Shown in pieces: positions 1-12,448 of a stretch of 64,000 nt of DNA. The position numbers and the translations under genes are program-made. Position 1 is the first letter of the stretch; the number at the start of each line of letters is the position of its first letter. The notes below the pieces were generated by a model. The model searched no databases. It was not told the origin of the DNA and saw only the letters and a program-made list of their open reading frames with translations. Source of the stretch: Clavelina lepadiformis (Eukaryota; Chordata; Ascidiacea; Aplousobranchia; Clavelinidae); NCBI RefSeq assembly GCF_947623445.1, contig NC_135244.1, positions 124,001 through 188,000 on the forward strand. Reading direction: 5' to 3'.

Positions 1-2618
1 GGGTTAGGGTTAGGGGTGAAAGCGCCCTTAAAATTGAGGGTTAGTATCGTAGGAAATGGTAGCTGTACAAGTTCTCCATCGTGGAACGGTGTGTAGGGGC
101 ATTGCGAAACCATATCCATCGAAATCCCTCAGGAACATTTCGAATGGGCCAATTCGACAACCTAATTTAAAGTCTTGGGGTTAGGACATTTTGGTTTGTC
201 ATCCCACGAAAAATGTTCCCTTACGTGTACTTTGTAGATTATTTCCTTATGCTTTACTCAGACGTGGCTCAGAGTTTAGCAAGGATTTTGTTTCGATAAG
301 AGTGTGTGGTGATTTCGATTTCAACCTCCTATTGCACGCTGTTACCAAGAAACGAAACCTGTGCTGTTAAAAGAATTTAACCGCAATTATACGACTTTGA
401 GACGCAAAAAGCGTCTACAGACAAAGCGACGTAATTGTACGGCTTATAATAAAGAAAATATGGGGGTTTAAATGTTCCACTGCCTTTTAAGTTGGCTCAA
501 GTCTATAAATTAATTTGCGGAGAATAGAAACATACTTAGCCAAAACGACGACCTTCTACGGCATAAAACTAAGCAGTAATAAAGTTTTCAATTTCACGAT
601 TGAATGTGTTACGGGCAGGGTTAACGTGGTGGAACTTGTCAAATTGACTCCTGCTATAGGGTTAGGATCTTTCCCTCGGTGATACTCGGATAACGCTACT
701 CCAAGGTGTGGGGTTAGGACCAACACTTCAGCGGCAATCGTAAAAATGCATCCCTTCACCAGAAATATGGAAGCAATTTTCCCGAAACTACTGAAAAAAA
801 GTGGTATTTGGAAAAAAATACACCGAGGTAACATTTTCCATACGTATTCGGAAAAATGTTTCCTTCGTAACCCCAGAAATTTTTCAGTGGAACTTGGAAA
901 AATGTTTCCTGGCAAGTAACTTTTTCCAAACCGGGCTCGCGACTACTATTTTCACTAGGTGTGGCCGACACTGCACACACATTTTCATTCGTTAATTACT
1001 CGAAAACTATACGTTGTAAACTGATCGGATTTTTACAGGTTAGTAGCAAAAACATCTGGCTTCCTGTATACATTATAATTGTAAAACTAAAGAAAGTGAA
1101 TTTAGAGTAAATTAAGTATTTCTAAAAGTGATACATTTCTAGAAATTTTTCTTGTTACGCCGTGCCCCCGCTGTGCGGAAAACCAGCTGACCGCGAGAAG
1201 ACAACGCAAGAGAATAGTTAATCGAGTTAGTTGTGCGCAAATAAGTAAAAGAAAACGATGCGCTTCAATGCGGAGAGAGAGCAAAATTATGAAAATATGA
1301 CAATATCTCAAAAATTACAAAATCCAACTTTATAAAACAAACATGGACAGATAGCTGAACATTTTTTAGGAAAAGTCACCTAATTTCAAGTTTCTACAGC
1401 AAACAATGTAACCGTCCGCCACGTTTCGCTGTAATTGTGTGCAGAAGAAGCCAAGGCTAGTGTAAATAGGGTTAACGGTTAGTAACACATATAGGCAATC
1501 GTTACTTAACAAGCCTTTAATTATCATTTCAACTCTTAACTTGAACCTGAGTGGAATCAAAACATAGGTGTTAGCATCACAGTCAGTAAATTCAACAGTC
1601 TTCCTTACACAAAAGCATGGCGTAGAATAATAACTCAACCCTTGGACACCAAACCCCGTGCAATTAATTTTTTGGGGGTGTTACAGATTTCCTGGTGCCA
1701 GGTCCTTCTCCACCGCTTTCACGGCCCACTCAAAGCCAACAAGCCTCTTTTAACGTAGTGAGATTGTATTTCGATATCAGATTAAAAGCACTCCACTCCG
1801 CTTTTGGGGCTTGACTTACGGTGCACACGTTTTACAATCAAAATGGTAAAATATAATAAAGCAACCAGGGCAGTTCTGAGTGACCAACATCCACGACAGG
1901 TCCTCTTCCTAACCGCCCATACCACGACTGCCATGAAAGCCACGTTTTTTTCGCCAGCTCATCTCTCCCGCCCGAAGCCCATGCGGGAAACCAACCGAAA
2001 ACAGGACACGTATGAATCTGCACTGGACCACATCGAAACACTTGAGGCGGTATAAACAACGTGAAAAAACAGTGGACAAGCGAAATCAATAAAATCAGAT
2101 CATCAAGAGAAATAACAAACAGAATAAAAGTTAACTGATAATTAAAGATAAGAAAAGCGTGGGAAGATGCACGAAAAACAAACAAACAATAGTGCGAAAT
2201 ATTATTTCGCCACAGGGGTTTCGATCAATTCTTTACTTCACAGTCGCATTGCTGTCTAGTATATATTTAGTTAAAGTACTTATTTACATCAAGTCACATA
2301 ACACCAAAACATTTACTAATTATTATCTTCAATCGCTTTATCAAATAATTGCTTCACACCAGACTAATCATGATAATAGGAGAGATAATCACGAAAAATA
2401 ACACTAAAAACAATTATGTTGGAATTATGTTATGAAACCTTTTAGTTTTGTTTTAAATGGTGAAATAAACTTTCTCTCTCTCTCTCTCCAATAACCTTCT
2501 CAACTCCAGGTAAAATATAATCTCATCCGCAACTCACCTCACTCTTTCCAGGAGCTTGAAGAATAATCTCAAGTGGTGGGTTTGTTTCTCTTTATGTCGA
2601 AAAATTTCAGGGGTTATA
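1..2618. other. Gene-poor AT-rich flank
   Basis: No supported gene is visible. The first 16 bases are a short run of GGGTTA units that could be the edge of a TTAGGG-type telomeric array or chance. The word GGTTAGG recurs later (for example near 660 and 710), so telomere identity is not supported. Short open frames at 556-915 and 1804-2185 overlap on opposite strands, have no recognisable domain and look like noise. Confidence 0.5.
2471..2489. repeat. (CT)n microsatellite
   Basis: Uninterrupted CT dinucleotide run of about 17 bases, preceded by TT. Confidence 0.9.
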
Positions 2619-3420
2619 AGGTACCTGTACCGAATAAGGCCCGGTCCCTAATAAGGCCCATTGCTCATATTTCGCAAACCCGTGCAAATAAATAAAAGAT
2701 TTTGTCCCTACATAAAAACTAATATAAATTCATGATGGTTTACCAGATTTCATCCTTGTCACGTGATCAACCGATTCGCTAGAGCACAACAAAAATTTGA
2801 TACTTGCAGTTAAGGTGGTTTTGTTAATTTAGAAAAAAAGTAAGTGAGAATTTGGCCGGTTAAATGAACTGTTGTCTGCCGGCTGAAGTTTTCATGTAAC
2901 AACCAACTTAGTATTGAAAAGGATAATGCACTTTTTTTTGCTAAAACTTTTCTGATGATAAAAATGTGACGTTTTTTTCGTGGATGCCACATGCGCCTAA
3001 TAAGGCCCATACAAGATGCTTGGCTAATTGATGTCCAGACTTCAAGAGTGGTTCCAGTCATCAGTTGGCAAATTGTTGCAATTACTTTGATGCGCCTAGT
3101 GGAATCTTTTTAAATGTTTGTACAACTTAAAATGTGAAATTTCTAATAATGTTATATGTTGTCTATTACTATGTTTTGAATCAAAATACTCACAAAATTG
3201 GTGGGCCTTATTAGGAGCCTATGCTCCTAATAAGGCCCATTTTTTGGAATTTTTTATTTCTTTATAAATTTTTTTGAGGGGTTGTCAGTTATTGTGGTTT
3301 GAATATGTTGTAGTCATATACCCTCACTAATACTATACGATTTTTCAGTCTATTCTCATTTATGGTTCTTGAGTTATTTTCAAAAAAGTGTTAGGTGGAC
3401 CTTATTCGGTACAGGTACCT
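2619..3420. mobile_element. TA-flanked inverted-repeat element, 802 bp
   Basis: The ends are inverted repeats of about 23 bp beginning AGGTACCTGTACCGAATAAG, with TA on both outer sides (2617-2618 and 3421-3422), as expected of Tc1/mariner-type target duplication. The interior carries further copies of the short motif CCTAATAAGGCCCAT in both orientations (near 2650, 2997, 3206 and 3230). No transposase frame is present, so this is a non-autonomous element. Superfamily is inferred only from the TA duplication. Confidence 0.8.
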
Positions 3421-4456
3421 TAGTTAGCTTTTCGTCCGATAGAAATCAGTCATGAAAATGCTACACGATACGTACCAGTGACCCGTCTTGGTTTCAAGGA
3501 GTGAAAATGTGCGAGACTTTACCCCTAAATGACGAAACCAATCGATTCATTTATTTCTGCCGCAACTCCATCAGTTACTACTTCCTCGGTTCTTGTACCA
3601 GTATAACTTATACACTTACTACAGGGATAATCGGTAAGCATTTGGCATACACTTGGTGGTTACTGTTTTTTTATAAGCTTACAGTAACTACCATACTATG
3701 GAAAATTAATATATTGTATTCTGACTCTTATGAGCGTTTAGAAGGTTGCAAAGACTGTCTAGAAATTCCTAAACTTCAATTGATTAGTTTATATAATTTT
3801 TAAACAATGCAGTGAATCTGATTAATATCGATTTTAATATTCTTCATTACTAGCCTACTTCAAATAAGCAATAAAAATTACAACAATATTATTATTATAT
3901 AAAAAGGATTTTAAGAACTAATTAGCAATCAAAGCGCATCACTCTACAGTCCATTTTGATTTAAAAGAATTGTTCACAGAGTTATTACGATCTATATCTT
4001 CTCATTCATTGAACTTAAAAACTATAATTGTAAGTTATACCGAAGAACTAATACTAAAAGAAAACTAAAACCAATCTAATCTAATAAAAAACATAGCATG
4101 CAACGATACTTTTATACGCTGAAGGAGATAGGCTAATAAAGAAACAGAAATTCAAATTCAGGCGCAATGCGTTTATCAATAACAGGAAATGATTTGGACT
4201 TTTAGACTCTCGAAGTTTTACGGTCCGGTGATAATTTCAATTTAGAAATTTTCAATAAAAGGAAACAAATGTCAACATTGTCTATTTTTACGTTAACAAT
4301 GTTGTTAATACGAGGTCAATCATGCAGTTAAACATTTGTACCCATTAAGTTGTCTATCACATATAGGGGTTATTTCGAATTCGACAAGTTCATAATGCAA
4401 TGTAAATAACATGTTTACAAAATATGATGACAAATACGGAGTTATAATAGCGCAAT
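3421..4456. other. AT-rich spacer without recognised features
   Basis: A 100-codon open frame (3501-3803, +) is present but has no recognisable domain, strongly AT-driven composition and no convincing splice or promoter context. It is treated as chance. Confidence 0.4.
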
Positions 4457-7400
4457 CAGTGCAGGATTAAGGTGGATGCTATTGATGCTGCAGCATTAGG
4501 CCCATTTCTGAAATAGGCCCAGACGAAAACAGACGTGAATTTTCCGGACGCTGAACAGTTTTCCTTTGCTTAATTAACCCACAAATAATTCTTATTATGA
4601 AATTTGTAGTCCGACTTTCGCACGCCTAGGCACAGTGTTACGCCTAGGCACGTAAGATAAAGCAAGATTTTGGCATAGACTACTTATTTAAGATGAAAAA
4701 TTATAACACTTTTCGAGCTGTTTCAGGGCCCTTCATTACTTCAGCCGCAGATAAGATGCACGGCTTTATTAACTCTTCCCCAATCGTGTATGCTTTTTTT
4801 GGTTTTAACTATTCGTAGAGAAACTAGATAGGATTCATGAAGAAAGGATTTTTCGGTAGTCGTCATCTTTTCATTTGCTTTTTTTAATCGTTCATATCAG
4901 AGAATATTCGTCCAAAATATTCAAGTGGCTTGCCTTCAAGATTGTTGTGCTTTGAATGAAAGTGACGAACAACTTTAGAAGGTTTCATAACGTCATTTGG
5001 CAGAATTTGGGAGCACACCAAACATTAGGGCCGTGACGATTGTTCACTACCCGGAACTATTGTAAAACCAAGCTCCAAGTATTTTTATTGTATTGCCTGA
5101 CAAATTCCCCTTTTCGTTTCTTACTTCCCTCTGTGACACTCAACTTATCTGCATATGCCCTTTTCGTAGTTTACATTTGCACCTACTGATACTTGGTTCA
5201 TTTCCATTTTGAGAATTATTTGTTTCAGAAGTCTTAGTTTTTTCCTTCTTGTTAAAATACACTTGTTGGTTCGTTGATTCCATATTAATCCTTCTGTAGT
5301 TTAACAGGACAAGCTATTGCAGCATCTGAAAAGTGAAGAATGACCTTGTATTACAAAACTTTTTGAAAGCTAGACGCAGTTTATGACGAAACAATCATAA
5401 ACGGCACAAAATCTAGGTCATCGGAAGGTTAACCTTTATTATTAAACAGTTCTGCTGTATCAACGAAGGAGAGATAGGCTATGCCAGTTTTAGCCTACTG
5501 CTGTGAATCGGCCAAGCGTAAAATGAGTTTTACAGGAAGTATCAACTTTGCAATGCTTATGATTCCAGATTAAAATTAGCTTGGCAGAAAGTAAGATACG
5601 GTACTTCGCGGACCGGCGGTTGAGAACCACTGAGTTAGGCTAAGCCTTAGGAATAGATTAGGTTAAGGCAGTAAGATTAGTACTCATTATGGTTGGGAAA
5701 AGAGTTAGCAATCATTATTGTTGAGTTCAATGTTGTTTCATTGCCGATTCACAAGCTAACACCGTGCAAACAACTGCCGGTTCACAACAAAAAATGATGG
5801 AAACCAGTGTCAGTTTATAACAAAAAATGATGGAAAGCATTGGGGTTCACTTGGACGCTAGCGACTGCCTTAATTCTAAGACAATTGCTAATGTTTTTTT
5901 TTTTTGCACTGTGACGTAGGCTAAATATACGGCGTTGTGTTTATTGTAACGGAAGATTTCAAGTTAATGCGATAAATTTTACGGTTCCACAATTTACAAA
6001 TTTAGCTGCGTTTTGTGCACGCTTGCTATGGCGTCTCAACTCAGTGGATGGGATAAAGCGAAAAAGAAAAGGAAAGAAGCAGCAAATGAAAGCAGCGATG
6101 GTCATCGCAAGGCTATGTTGTCTTTTGCGAGCCGACAGAGGGAGGCCGGTCGTGTTGACTACCTAGCCGCTAAACAGGTCGAGGAAGAGCGGTGTTACTG
6201 GCGCCAGATTGTAAAGCGGCTCATCGACGTTCTGATATTCCTAGCTAAGCGTGGCCTTGCTATAAGGGGCGCGGATGAGATCATAGGTTCCCCTCATAAT
6301 GGTAACTACCTTGGCATCATTGAGTTGTTGGCGGAGTACGATACTCTGCTGGCTAGCCATATTAGAAAATATGCGAACTGCGGGAAAGGTCACATTTCTT
6401 ATTTGTCATCCACAATTTGCGAGGAGCTGGTGCAGCTCATGGGACAAAAGGTGCAGGACACCATCCTGAAAGAAGCCAAGAAGGCGAAGTATTTCTCTGT
6501 CTCGATTGACTCTACACCTGACGTATCACACCTCGACCAGCTAACGATTGTTATTCGATATGTTCTGCCGTTGGGTCCAGTTGAACGGTTCCTGACATTC
6601 TTGCCTATGATGAGACACACCGCTACGCACATGGCTAGCATACTTCTGAACTTTCTGAAGGAAAATGGCTTGGATGTTACTAACTGCAGAGGCCAGTCGT
6701 ATGACAATGCGTCAAACATGTCAGGACGGTACAACGGTGTCCAGGCAATTGTGAAGCGAGAATGTAAATATGCTGCTTTTATTCCATGCTGCAACCACAG
6801 TTTAAACCTGGTAGGAGACCAGGCTGTTAATAGCTGCGCTGGCTGTACCAGGTTTTTTCATTTTGTCAATGGACTATACGTTTTCCTGTCTGAATCGACA
6901 TATCGCTGGCAGAAACTGAAGAATCGCTGCACATTAACGCTCAAAGGTTTGTCTGGAACCCGATGGTGTGAACGTGCAGATGCTGTCAAAGCGCTAGTAG
7001 AAGGGTGGAAGAGCATTCAAGAAGTCCTGGATGAGCTTGCGGCAGATAAGGAGCAGAAGGCCGATACGAGAAACCAGGCCGACGGATTTTCGCGCAGGAT
7101 GGACGAACTTGAGACAGCAGTTATGGCGACTGCCTGGAACGATATCCTATGCCGTCTCAACAGTACGAGCATTAGCCTCCAAGACCCTACAGTCAGTCTG
7201 AATACGGCAACTAGTTTATTGGCATCACTGGTCGACACGATTCAATTTGCACGGGACAGATTTGACGTGTATGAGCAGATGGCGATCGAAAAGGTTCCTC
7301 ACGGCGAATACAAGGCTGAAGAACGTCGAGGCCGTAAGCGAAAGCGAATGCCTGATGAAGGAGCTGCAAACGAAGAAAACCTCACCCCTAGGGAAACATT

Positions 7401-8291
7401 CAAAACCCATATATATCTGGTCATGATCGACAGACTGTTAGCTGAACTGGAAAAGCGAATGAAGGCGTATGAGGATATATCTACAACATTCGGATTTCTT
7501 TCGGAGCTAACGTCATTGAGCATAAAGCAGATCGAGAATAAAGCTCAAAATCTCGTTTCCTCGTATCCAGATGACTTGGAAGACACGCTGGTGGCTGAGC
7601 TCATACAGTTTGCTGCATTTATGCGCACCCAGAAATCGGTGAGTGTGAACGAGTCAGCAGAGCTTACCATGTACAAGCTTTTGTCGTCGTTGAACCTTTC
7701 TCAAACATTTCCAAACGTCGAGATTGCTTTGCGCATCTATCTGTGCTTGATGGTGTCTAATGCCTCCGGCGAGCGGAGCTTCTCAAAACTGGGAATAGTC
7801 AAAGGAGAGCTGCGGTCCTCGATGAGGGAGGAAAGGCTAAACATGCTGGCGCTTATGAGCATTGAACATGAGGTGCTGAGCAGCCTTGACTGCACTGACA
7901 TGATCGAAGATTTCGCGCTTGCTAAGGCTCGAAAAACAGTAGTATAAGTAAGCAGCACTAGCGCAGCATTGACAATATGCCAACGTTAAGTTGATCTGGA
8001 TTAGCCTTTTCTTCATTAACTCCGCTTTTCAGGCAATATTGGTATTGAATTGTGTTGGTGTTACATAGCCTGATGTTACTCTCGAGTTTTTACGATAACA
8101 CGTCGTTATTATTGTTCATGTTCATTAAAATTTGGCTGACTGCGTCGAAAGCAATAAAGGCTCTTTGGTCGGTCTGATTACGCGTGTACGGTGGAGTCAG
8201 AGTGTCGAATGCATATCTACCAATGCCTAGAAAAAATAGGCCTGTTTTTGCGCTGCAGCATCAGGCCCAGTTTCGTCTTAATCCGGCCCTG
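4457..8291 (+). mobile_element. Complete autonomous-looking hAT transposon, 3835 bp
   Basis: The left end reads CAGTGCAGGATTAAGG and the inverted right end CAGGGCCGGATTAAGA, an imperfect terminal inverted repeat that continues inward with the shared words GATGCTGCAGC and TAGGCCCA/CAGGCCCA. A perfect 8-bp duplication AGCGCAAT flanks both ends (4449-4456 and 8292-8299), diagnostic of hAT insertion. The interior carries one long transposase frame (6028-7947). The undamaged duplication and frame suggest a recent insertion. A solo hAT-like tip (around 5590-5624, inverted sequence CAGTGGTTCTCAACCGCCGG) sits inside the left part and may be a fragment of another element. Confidence 0.92.
6028..7947 (+). 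CDS. hAT transposase with DUF4371-like and dimerisation regions
   Basis: Uninterrupted frame of 639 codons from the first ATG (MASQLSGWDKAKKKRK). An N-terminal basic stretch is followed by a region resembling DUF4371 (about residues 60-120, with RGADE and NGNYLGIIELL). A catalytic-core segment follows with IDSTPD (first acidic residue) and the family word GQSYDNASNMSG, then TRWCER. The C-terminal dimerisation region contains SNASGERSFSKLG and LRSSMREERLNML. The protein belongs with ZMYM1/ZNF862-like hAT transposases. No TTF or BED zinc finger is visible in this frame, so a DNA-binding exon could lie between 4500 and 6000 or be absent. It should catalyse cut-and-paste transposition of its own element. 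The lack of stops or frameshifts suggests it may still be functional. Confidence 0.9.
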   Translation: MASQLSGWDKAKKKRKEAANESSDGHRKAMLSFASRQREAGRVDYLAAKQVEEERCYWRQIVKRLIDVLIFLAKRGLAIRGADEIIGSPHNGNYLGIIELLAEYDTLLASHIRKYANCGKGHISYLSSTICEELVQLMGQKVQDTILKEAKKAKYFSVSIDSTPDVSHLDQLTIVIRYVLPLGPVERFLTFLPMMRHTATHMASILLNFLKENGLDVTNCRGQSYDNASNMSGRYNGVQAIVKRECKYAAFIPCCNHSLNLVGDQAVNSCAGCTRFFHFVNGLYVFLSESTYRWQKLKNRCTLTLKGLSGTRWCERADAVKALVEGWKSIQEVLDELAADKEQKADTRNQADGFSRRMDELETAVMATAWNDILCRLNSTSISLQDPTVSLNTATSLLASLVDTIQFARDRFDVYEQMAIEKVPHGEYKAEERRGRKRKRMPDEGAANEENLTPRETFKTHIYLVMIDRLLAELEKRMKAYEDISTTFGFLSELTSLSIKQIENKAQNLVSSYPDDLEDTLVAELIQFAAFMRTQKSVSVNESAELTMYKLLSSLNLSQTFPNVEIALRIYLCLMVSNASGERSFSKLGIVKGELRSSMREERLNMLALMSIEHEVLSSLDCTDMIEDFALAKARKTVV

Positions 8292-11277
8292 AGCGCAATA
8301 AGTTGAAAAGTTCAAAGTAGGTAGCATGTTAACGGAACAGATTGTCAATCAACTATTCTTCGATAAGTTTGCAATTATACCTTGAACTGAGATTGAACTT
8401 ATGGCAAGTATGACGTTATGTAATAGCGCGGTAAATAGCAGAAATATAATTATAACGATACAACTTGGAAGACAATGGAAACAGTGTCTTCCACACTTAA
8501 TACAGAGATAATCTGTAAGCATTTCTCACTCACATCGGAAGCTGGTCATAACAATTTATTGATATATTTGGTACAAACTTGCTGAGAATAATCGGAGAAA
8601 ATATAAAGGGAGCCTGAGAAACCTGGTACTGAAATTTACCTAGATTTTGCAAGTACACCATTTACACCAACAATGAAACATATAATCTATAAATATGATG
8701 TAAATCTGCAGAGGAAAAGGAATCTGGGAATAATTCATCACACATAACTCCACTGCTGGAGCTAACTTTAAATATATTACCGAACAGTAGCATGGCTGAT
8801 GATCAGAGTGGGAACACATTGCATTGATAAAAAGTACAAAAATAGCCTATGCAGGAAACATAAATTGATGATAATCACATATATTAGGGTAAAGCGTGGA
8901 ACGTAGTGATAAATACGAAAATGCCAATAATGTAATAGCTACTGTAAGCGTTAGAGGTTATAAGAGTGATTAATATTGTGGTAGTATGATAATATGTGTA
9001 ACCAAAAAAGTGGTGGGTAAGATTTCGATGGAATGTGGACCTCATGCATTTGCCCAGGTTTCGTCCATGGTGTTTGTCAAGAAAAATGTAGGCTAGAGTG
9101 CTAGACTATAGGCTTGTTAGTTGCTTGTTATCCTCTTTGTGGTTGTGCCGCTCTTTGAGTGGTTATGGTTTAACTCACTACTTAAACTGATGAAATTTTC
9201 GTTTGAATATAATTTCCCGGTCTAGGCCTTAGTTAATAAGTTCAAATTTATTAATGTAAGTTTAAACTTATAGCCTATATATAGGCTAGGCGGGTTCACA
9301 ACCAGATGATGTCACAATTTGAGTAGCTGGGGTCCAGTATACAGAGTCATCCTTGTAGTTGCGCACTTGTATACCAGACCCGGCTAGCCTGTCTGGATAT
9401 AAGCTTCACACCTATCTACCGGCTATAAAGGAAAGCGTGGCACCTGCCTTCAAGAGATTTATCCACCCTAAACTTTTCCATTTTATTGCCGATTTCTAAT
9501 AAATAAAAAAAATACTTATGGCTTCAGCGCATTCCATCAAGCCTAATTTTACCTCTTTGCGCCCTGATTGAATTTTCAGATTTTAGGTTTTTCTACGACA
9601 AGTTCTTGAGTGCGCAGAAGATGTAAGAGTGCATCTCAAGAACTCAAAGGCTGTCAGGTGCTGGTTTTCATCTTAAGCAGGCCTCTGTCTGCCCAGACTG
9701 CATAGAGTTTGGCATATAGGGGGAAAAAATATTGCTTTTTATGAGCTTAAGTGCCGCAGTTAATGTGGGTTATTTTTTATTTTGCACTTAATGACTTGGA
9801 CAGAACTTCTGTGCACTCAATTTTTAATTGATTTGTAGATTGAATAAGTTAAACTGTTTTGTGTTATTGTGTAATTGCACACCAAAGGTGGCACTTCCAT
9901 TGCATCTGTGCATTCAAGTACACCACACTTTTCCTTTTTGGTTGTTTGGCACACCCAAGATACAGACTGCAGTATATGGCAAGAGCAAACTGGAAAATTT
10001 TTTTCCAAAATGGCTTTGCACACCATAAAAAATGGTGTCTCCAAAAAAAGGAGACACTACTTTTTGCTTTGATTTGTAAAATACGTTGTATACTTACGGT
10101 ACTTCATACTTAAAATACAAATATTTTATACTGTAAAATTAGTGTTTAAAAGTGATGTCTCTGAAAAAGACAACTGACTATTTCACCGTATGTAAGTCAC
10201 GCAGCCTGTTGTTAAGGATAGGCAGTCAGGTTAGGAGAATGGTTATGCAAAAACTTAATCTGAGTTATTCTTAAAAGGTTTAATGAAAGGTAGATTTAGG
10301 TTAGGCTTAGGTTACTACGTTATAGCATTTAAGTCAGGTTAACGAAAAGCCGTTAAAATAGCTTCTAACCCAAGATTTGTTCCAGTGAAATAGTGGTAGC
10401 CAAAAAAATGGGAAGCACTGATTTTTCAGTAAATGGCTAGCCGGTGACGCAGTTGGTATCTTCTTGCTTCGGCAGACGGTGAAGTAGACACTTATTTTAC
10501 TGGCCTCGGTTACCAAAGTAGGAAAATAATAACACGATAGATGGCAATAGATCCTTTCCAAGTTACCGCTGCCTGTTTTAAGAAAGTTACTTACCAATGG
10601 AAGTACTTACCAATTGTCGACCCGCTTTGATTCTCTTTTAAATTACAAATGTTCTAGGCATTGGATGAGTAAGGTTGGTAACATTAAGTACTCAACAGGA
10701 GAATACGAAATGAGAGCACAACAAAGCCACATGCTCACTTCGCAGATCGTGTTTCCTTATATTATTTATGTCATTACGTTATGTAGTAACGTTACGCGTT
10801 TAAGAGTTTACTTATTTAACGTTTGTGTTTTTAATATATAAACAAACACTTTACTTGCAAGCTGAAACCTTTACATCATTGTTGAGAGTTCAGATTTATT
10901 AGTTTTAAACGATTTTAGCATTGAAATAACTGACGTACCGAATGGGAGCATATGTCACTGATGCACAAATGATGTACAAGCAATATAAATAAAATAAGCC
11001 AACACGAACTGAGAAGTGACCATGCGGCTTTGTTTTGTATTTATGATACAGTTTAATTTAATGTGTATCACTTGTCGCTAGTGAGGATTCCTCTTCTCTG
11101 TAACTACCCCCCCACAATCGGTACATCGATGACGCCCCAGTTCATATCCCCTCATTTGGTGCATGACTTCGCCCATATATCTGCGCTGGATTGTTAAGAT
11201 TTTGCTCAAGCGAATCCCCTTACGCGATAAAATTTTTTTTAAATATTTTGCCAATTCTTATGTCGTATTTTACCATA
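8292..11277. other. Intergenic AT-rich DNA, no gene recognised
   Basis: Several overlapping short frames between 9817 and 10113 and at 10334-10841 occur in multiple frames without domain or splice logic. No transposon ends with a clear target duplication were found here. Confidence 0.4.
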
Positions 11278-11464
11278 CAGTCAAATCCGGTTAATTGCAT
11301 ATTCAATTTGCCAAGCCTTTTTATGCGATTAAACGAATTATGCGTTTATGCGAAAGTGCAAATTCCACTTATTTTCTTACTTGACGTGCGAAGCTGGTCA
11401 CGTGTAAAGACGTCAACACGCAAAACACTATTGTTTATTGTGTATTGCGATCATCCATTCATTC

Positions 11465-11702
11465 AAGCACGCAAAAGATGAAAGCATGCTTTCTTGCATT
11501 TGTGTTTTTAAACGAACAAATGTGGCCATGTCTGCCCCTTCAAACTGTAGTCGTTGGCGAATTGTATGAAGTACATGCAGAACTTCTTTATTTTTTTGGT
11601 GTTGTCACAACGATTGCGTCAGCAGAGCTTTCTTTATTGTTGTCGTCTTTTTCAACTTGTTTGTTTTGTAAAACTTCTTCACATATTACGGCATCATCTT
11701 AA
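11465..11702 (-). pseudogene. Tigger transposase C-terminal remnant
   Basis: Reading the minus strand from 11697 gives an acidic tail segment ending VVTTPKK at a stop. After a shift of frame it continues KEVLHVLHTIRQRLQ followed by FEGADMATFVRL. The pattern 'acidic linker, then E-L-L-R helix, then short hydrophobic helix' is what ends Tigger/TIGD transposases. A stop and frameshift break it, and no DDE core was found, so this is a relic. Confidence 0.6.
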
Positions 11703-11932
11703 CGCAACGCTTAAATGAAACAAAAACAGTGCAAATGTTAATGTCTGCATATTGACAGCCACGTGTTAATGCTTAAATTGAGCATTGTTGGTTTGATTGT
11801 TTCGTAACAAAGCGCAGTACAAGTCACAAAGCTTAAGCATTGCGTGTGCGCTCCCAGTGCTCTTTGTTTTCAATTTTATCTTTTAAAAGCTTTTGAATAA
11901 TCGAATAAATCACCTTCATTTTTATTCAATTA

Positions 11933-12305
11933 CCGTATTTTATGGACCATAAAGCGCACCCGATTATAAGGCGCACTGTCAATAAATTGCTTTGATTAGT
12001 TTTTTGCTCATACATAAGGCGCACCGGGCTATAAGGCGCACCCGATTATATGGTGCATCGGCAAGTTTACTTGTTACGTAATAAATGTAAGCAAGTCACA
12101 ATAGTACAATGAGCAAAAGAAAAAATGAGCCTAGTAAATATCACAGTTGCTAGTTGCTTTTACCATAATTTATTGTGTAAGACGGTGGTTTATTTATATA
12201 ATAATACATTATTATAGGCGTTAGGCGCACCGGCTTATAAGGCGTACAATCAATTTATGAGAAAAAAAAGGATTTAAATTGCACCTTACGGTCCGTAAAA
12301 TACGG
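11933..12305. mobile_element. TA-flanked MITE nested in the Tigger-like element
   Basis: The ends CCGTATTTTATGGACC and (inverted) CCGTATTTTACGGACC form a 16-bp inverted repeat with TA on both outer sides (11931-11932 and 12306-12307). The inside repeats the phrase ATAAGGCGCACC several times. There is no coding capacity. It interrupts the surrounding 11278-12448 element and is therefore younger. Confidence 0.85.
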
Positions 12306-12448
12306 TAAGCGGATTATGCAATAAACCGTTATGCGATAAACCGAAATATTTTCTTTACAAATGGTAGGCTATGGTTTGGGACTTGCGCCCTTTATGTGAT
12401 AAAACGGATTATGCGATTATCCAGAATGCAATTAACCGGATTTGACTG

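Larger units (their letters stand above)
11278..12448 (-). mobile_element. Tigger/pogo-like element, degenerate
   Basis: Near-perfect terminal inverted repeats starting CAGTCAAATCCGGTTAATTG, with TA dinucleotides outside both ends (11276-11277 and 12449-12450), match the Tigger-type CAGTC termini and TA duplication. The interior repeats the words TTATGCGATTA and ATGCGATAAA. A remnant of the transposase C-terminus is readable on the minus strand, and a separate MITE (11933-12305) is inserted in the element. Confidence 0.85.

Noticed and set aside
1..16. Telomere at the window start
   Set aside because: Only about two and a half GGGTTA units are present, and similar GGTTAGG words occur internally.
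3501..3803. 100-codon open frame as a gene
   Set aside because: AT-driven composition, no domain, no splice or promoter support.
5570..5624. Separate complete hAT MITE within the 4457-8291 element
   Set aside because: Only one tip (inverted CAGTGGTTCTCAACC) is visible; no opposite tip or duplication.
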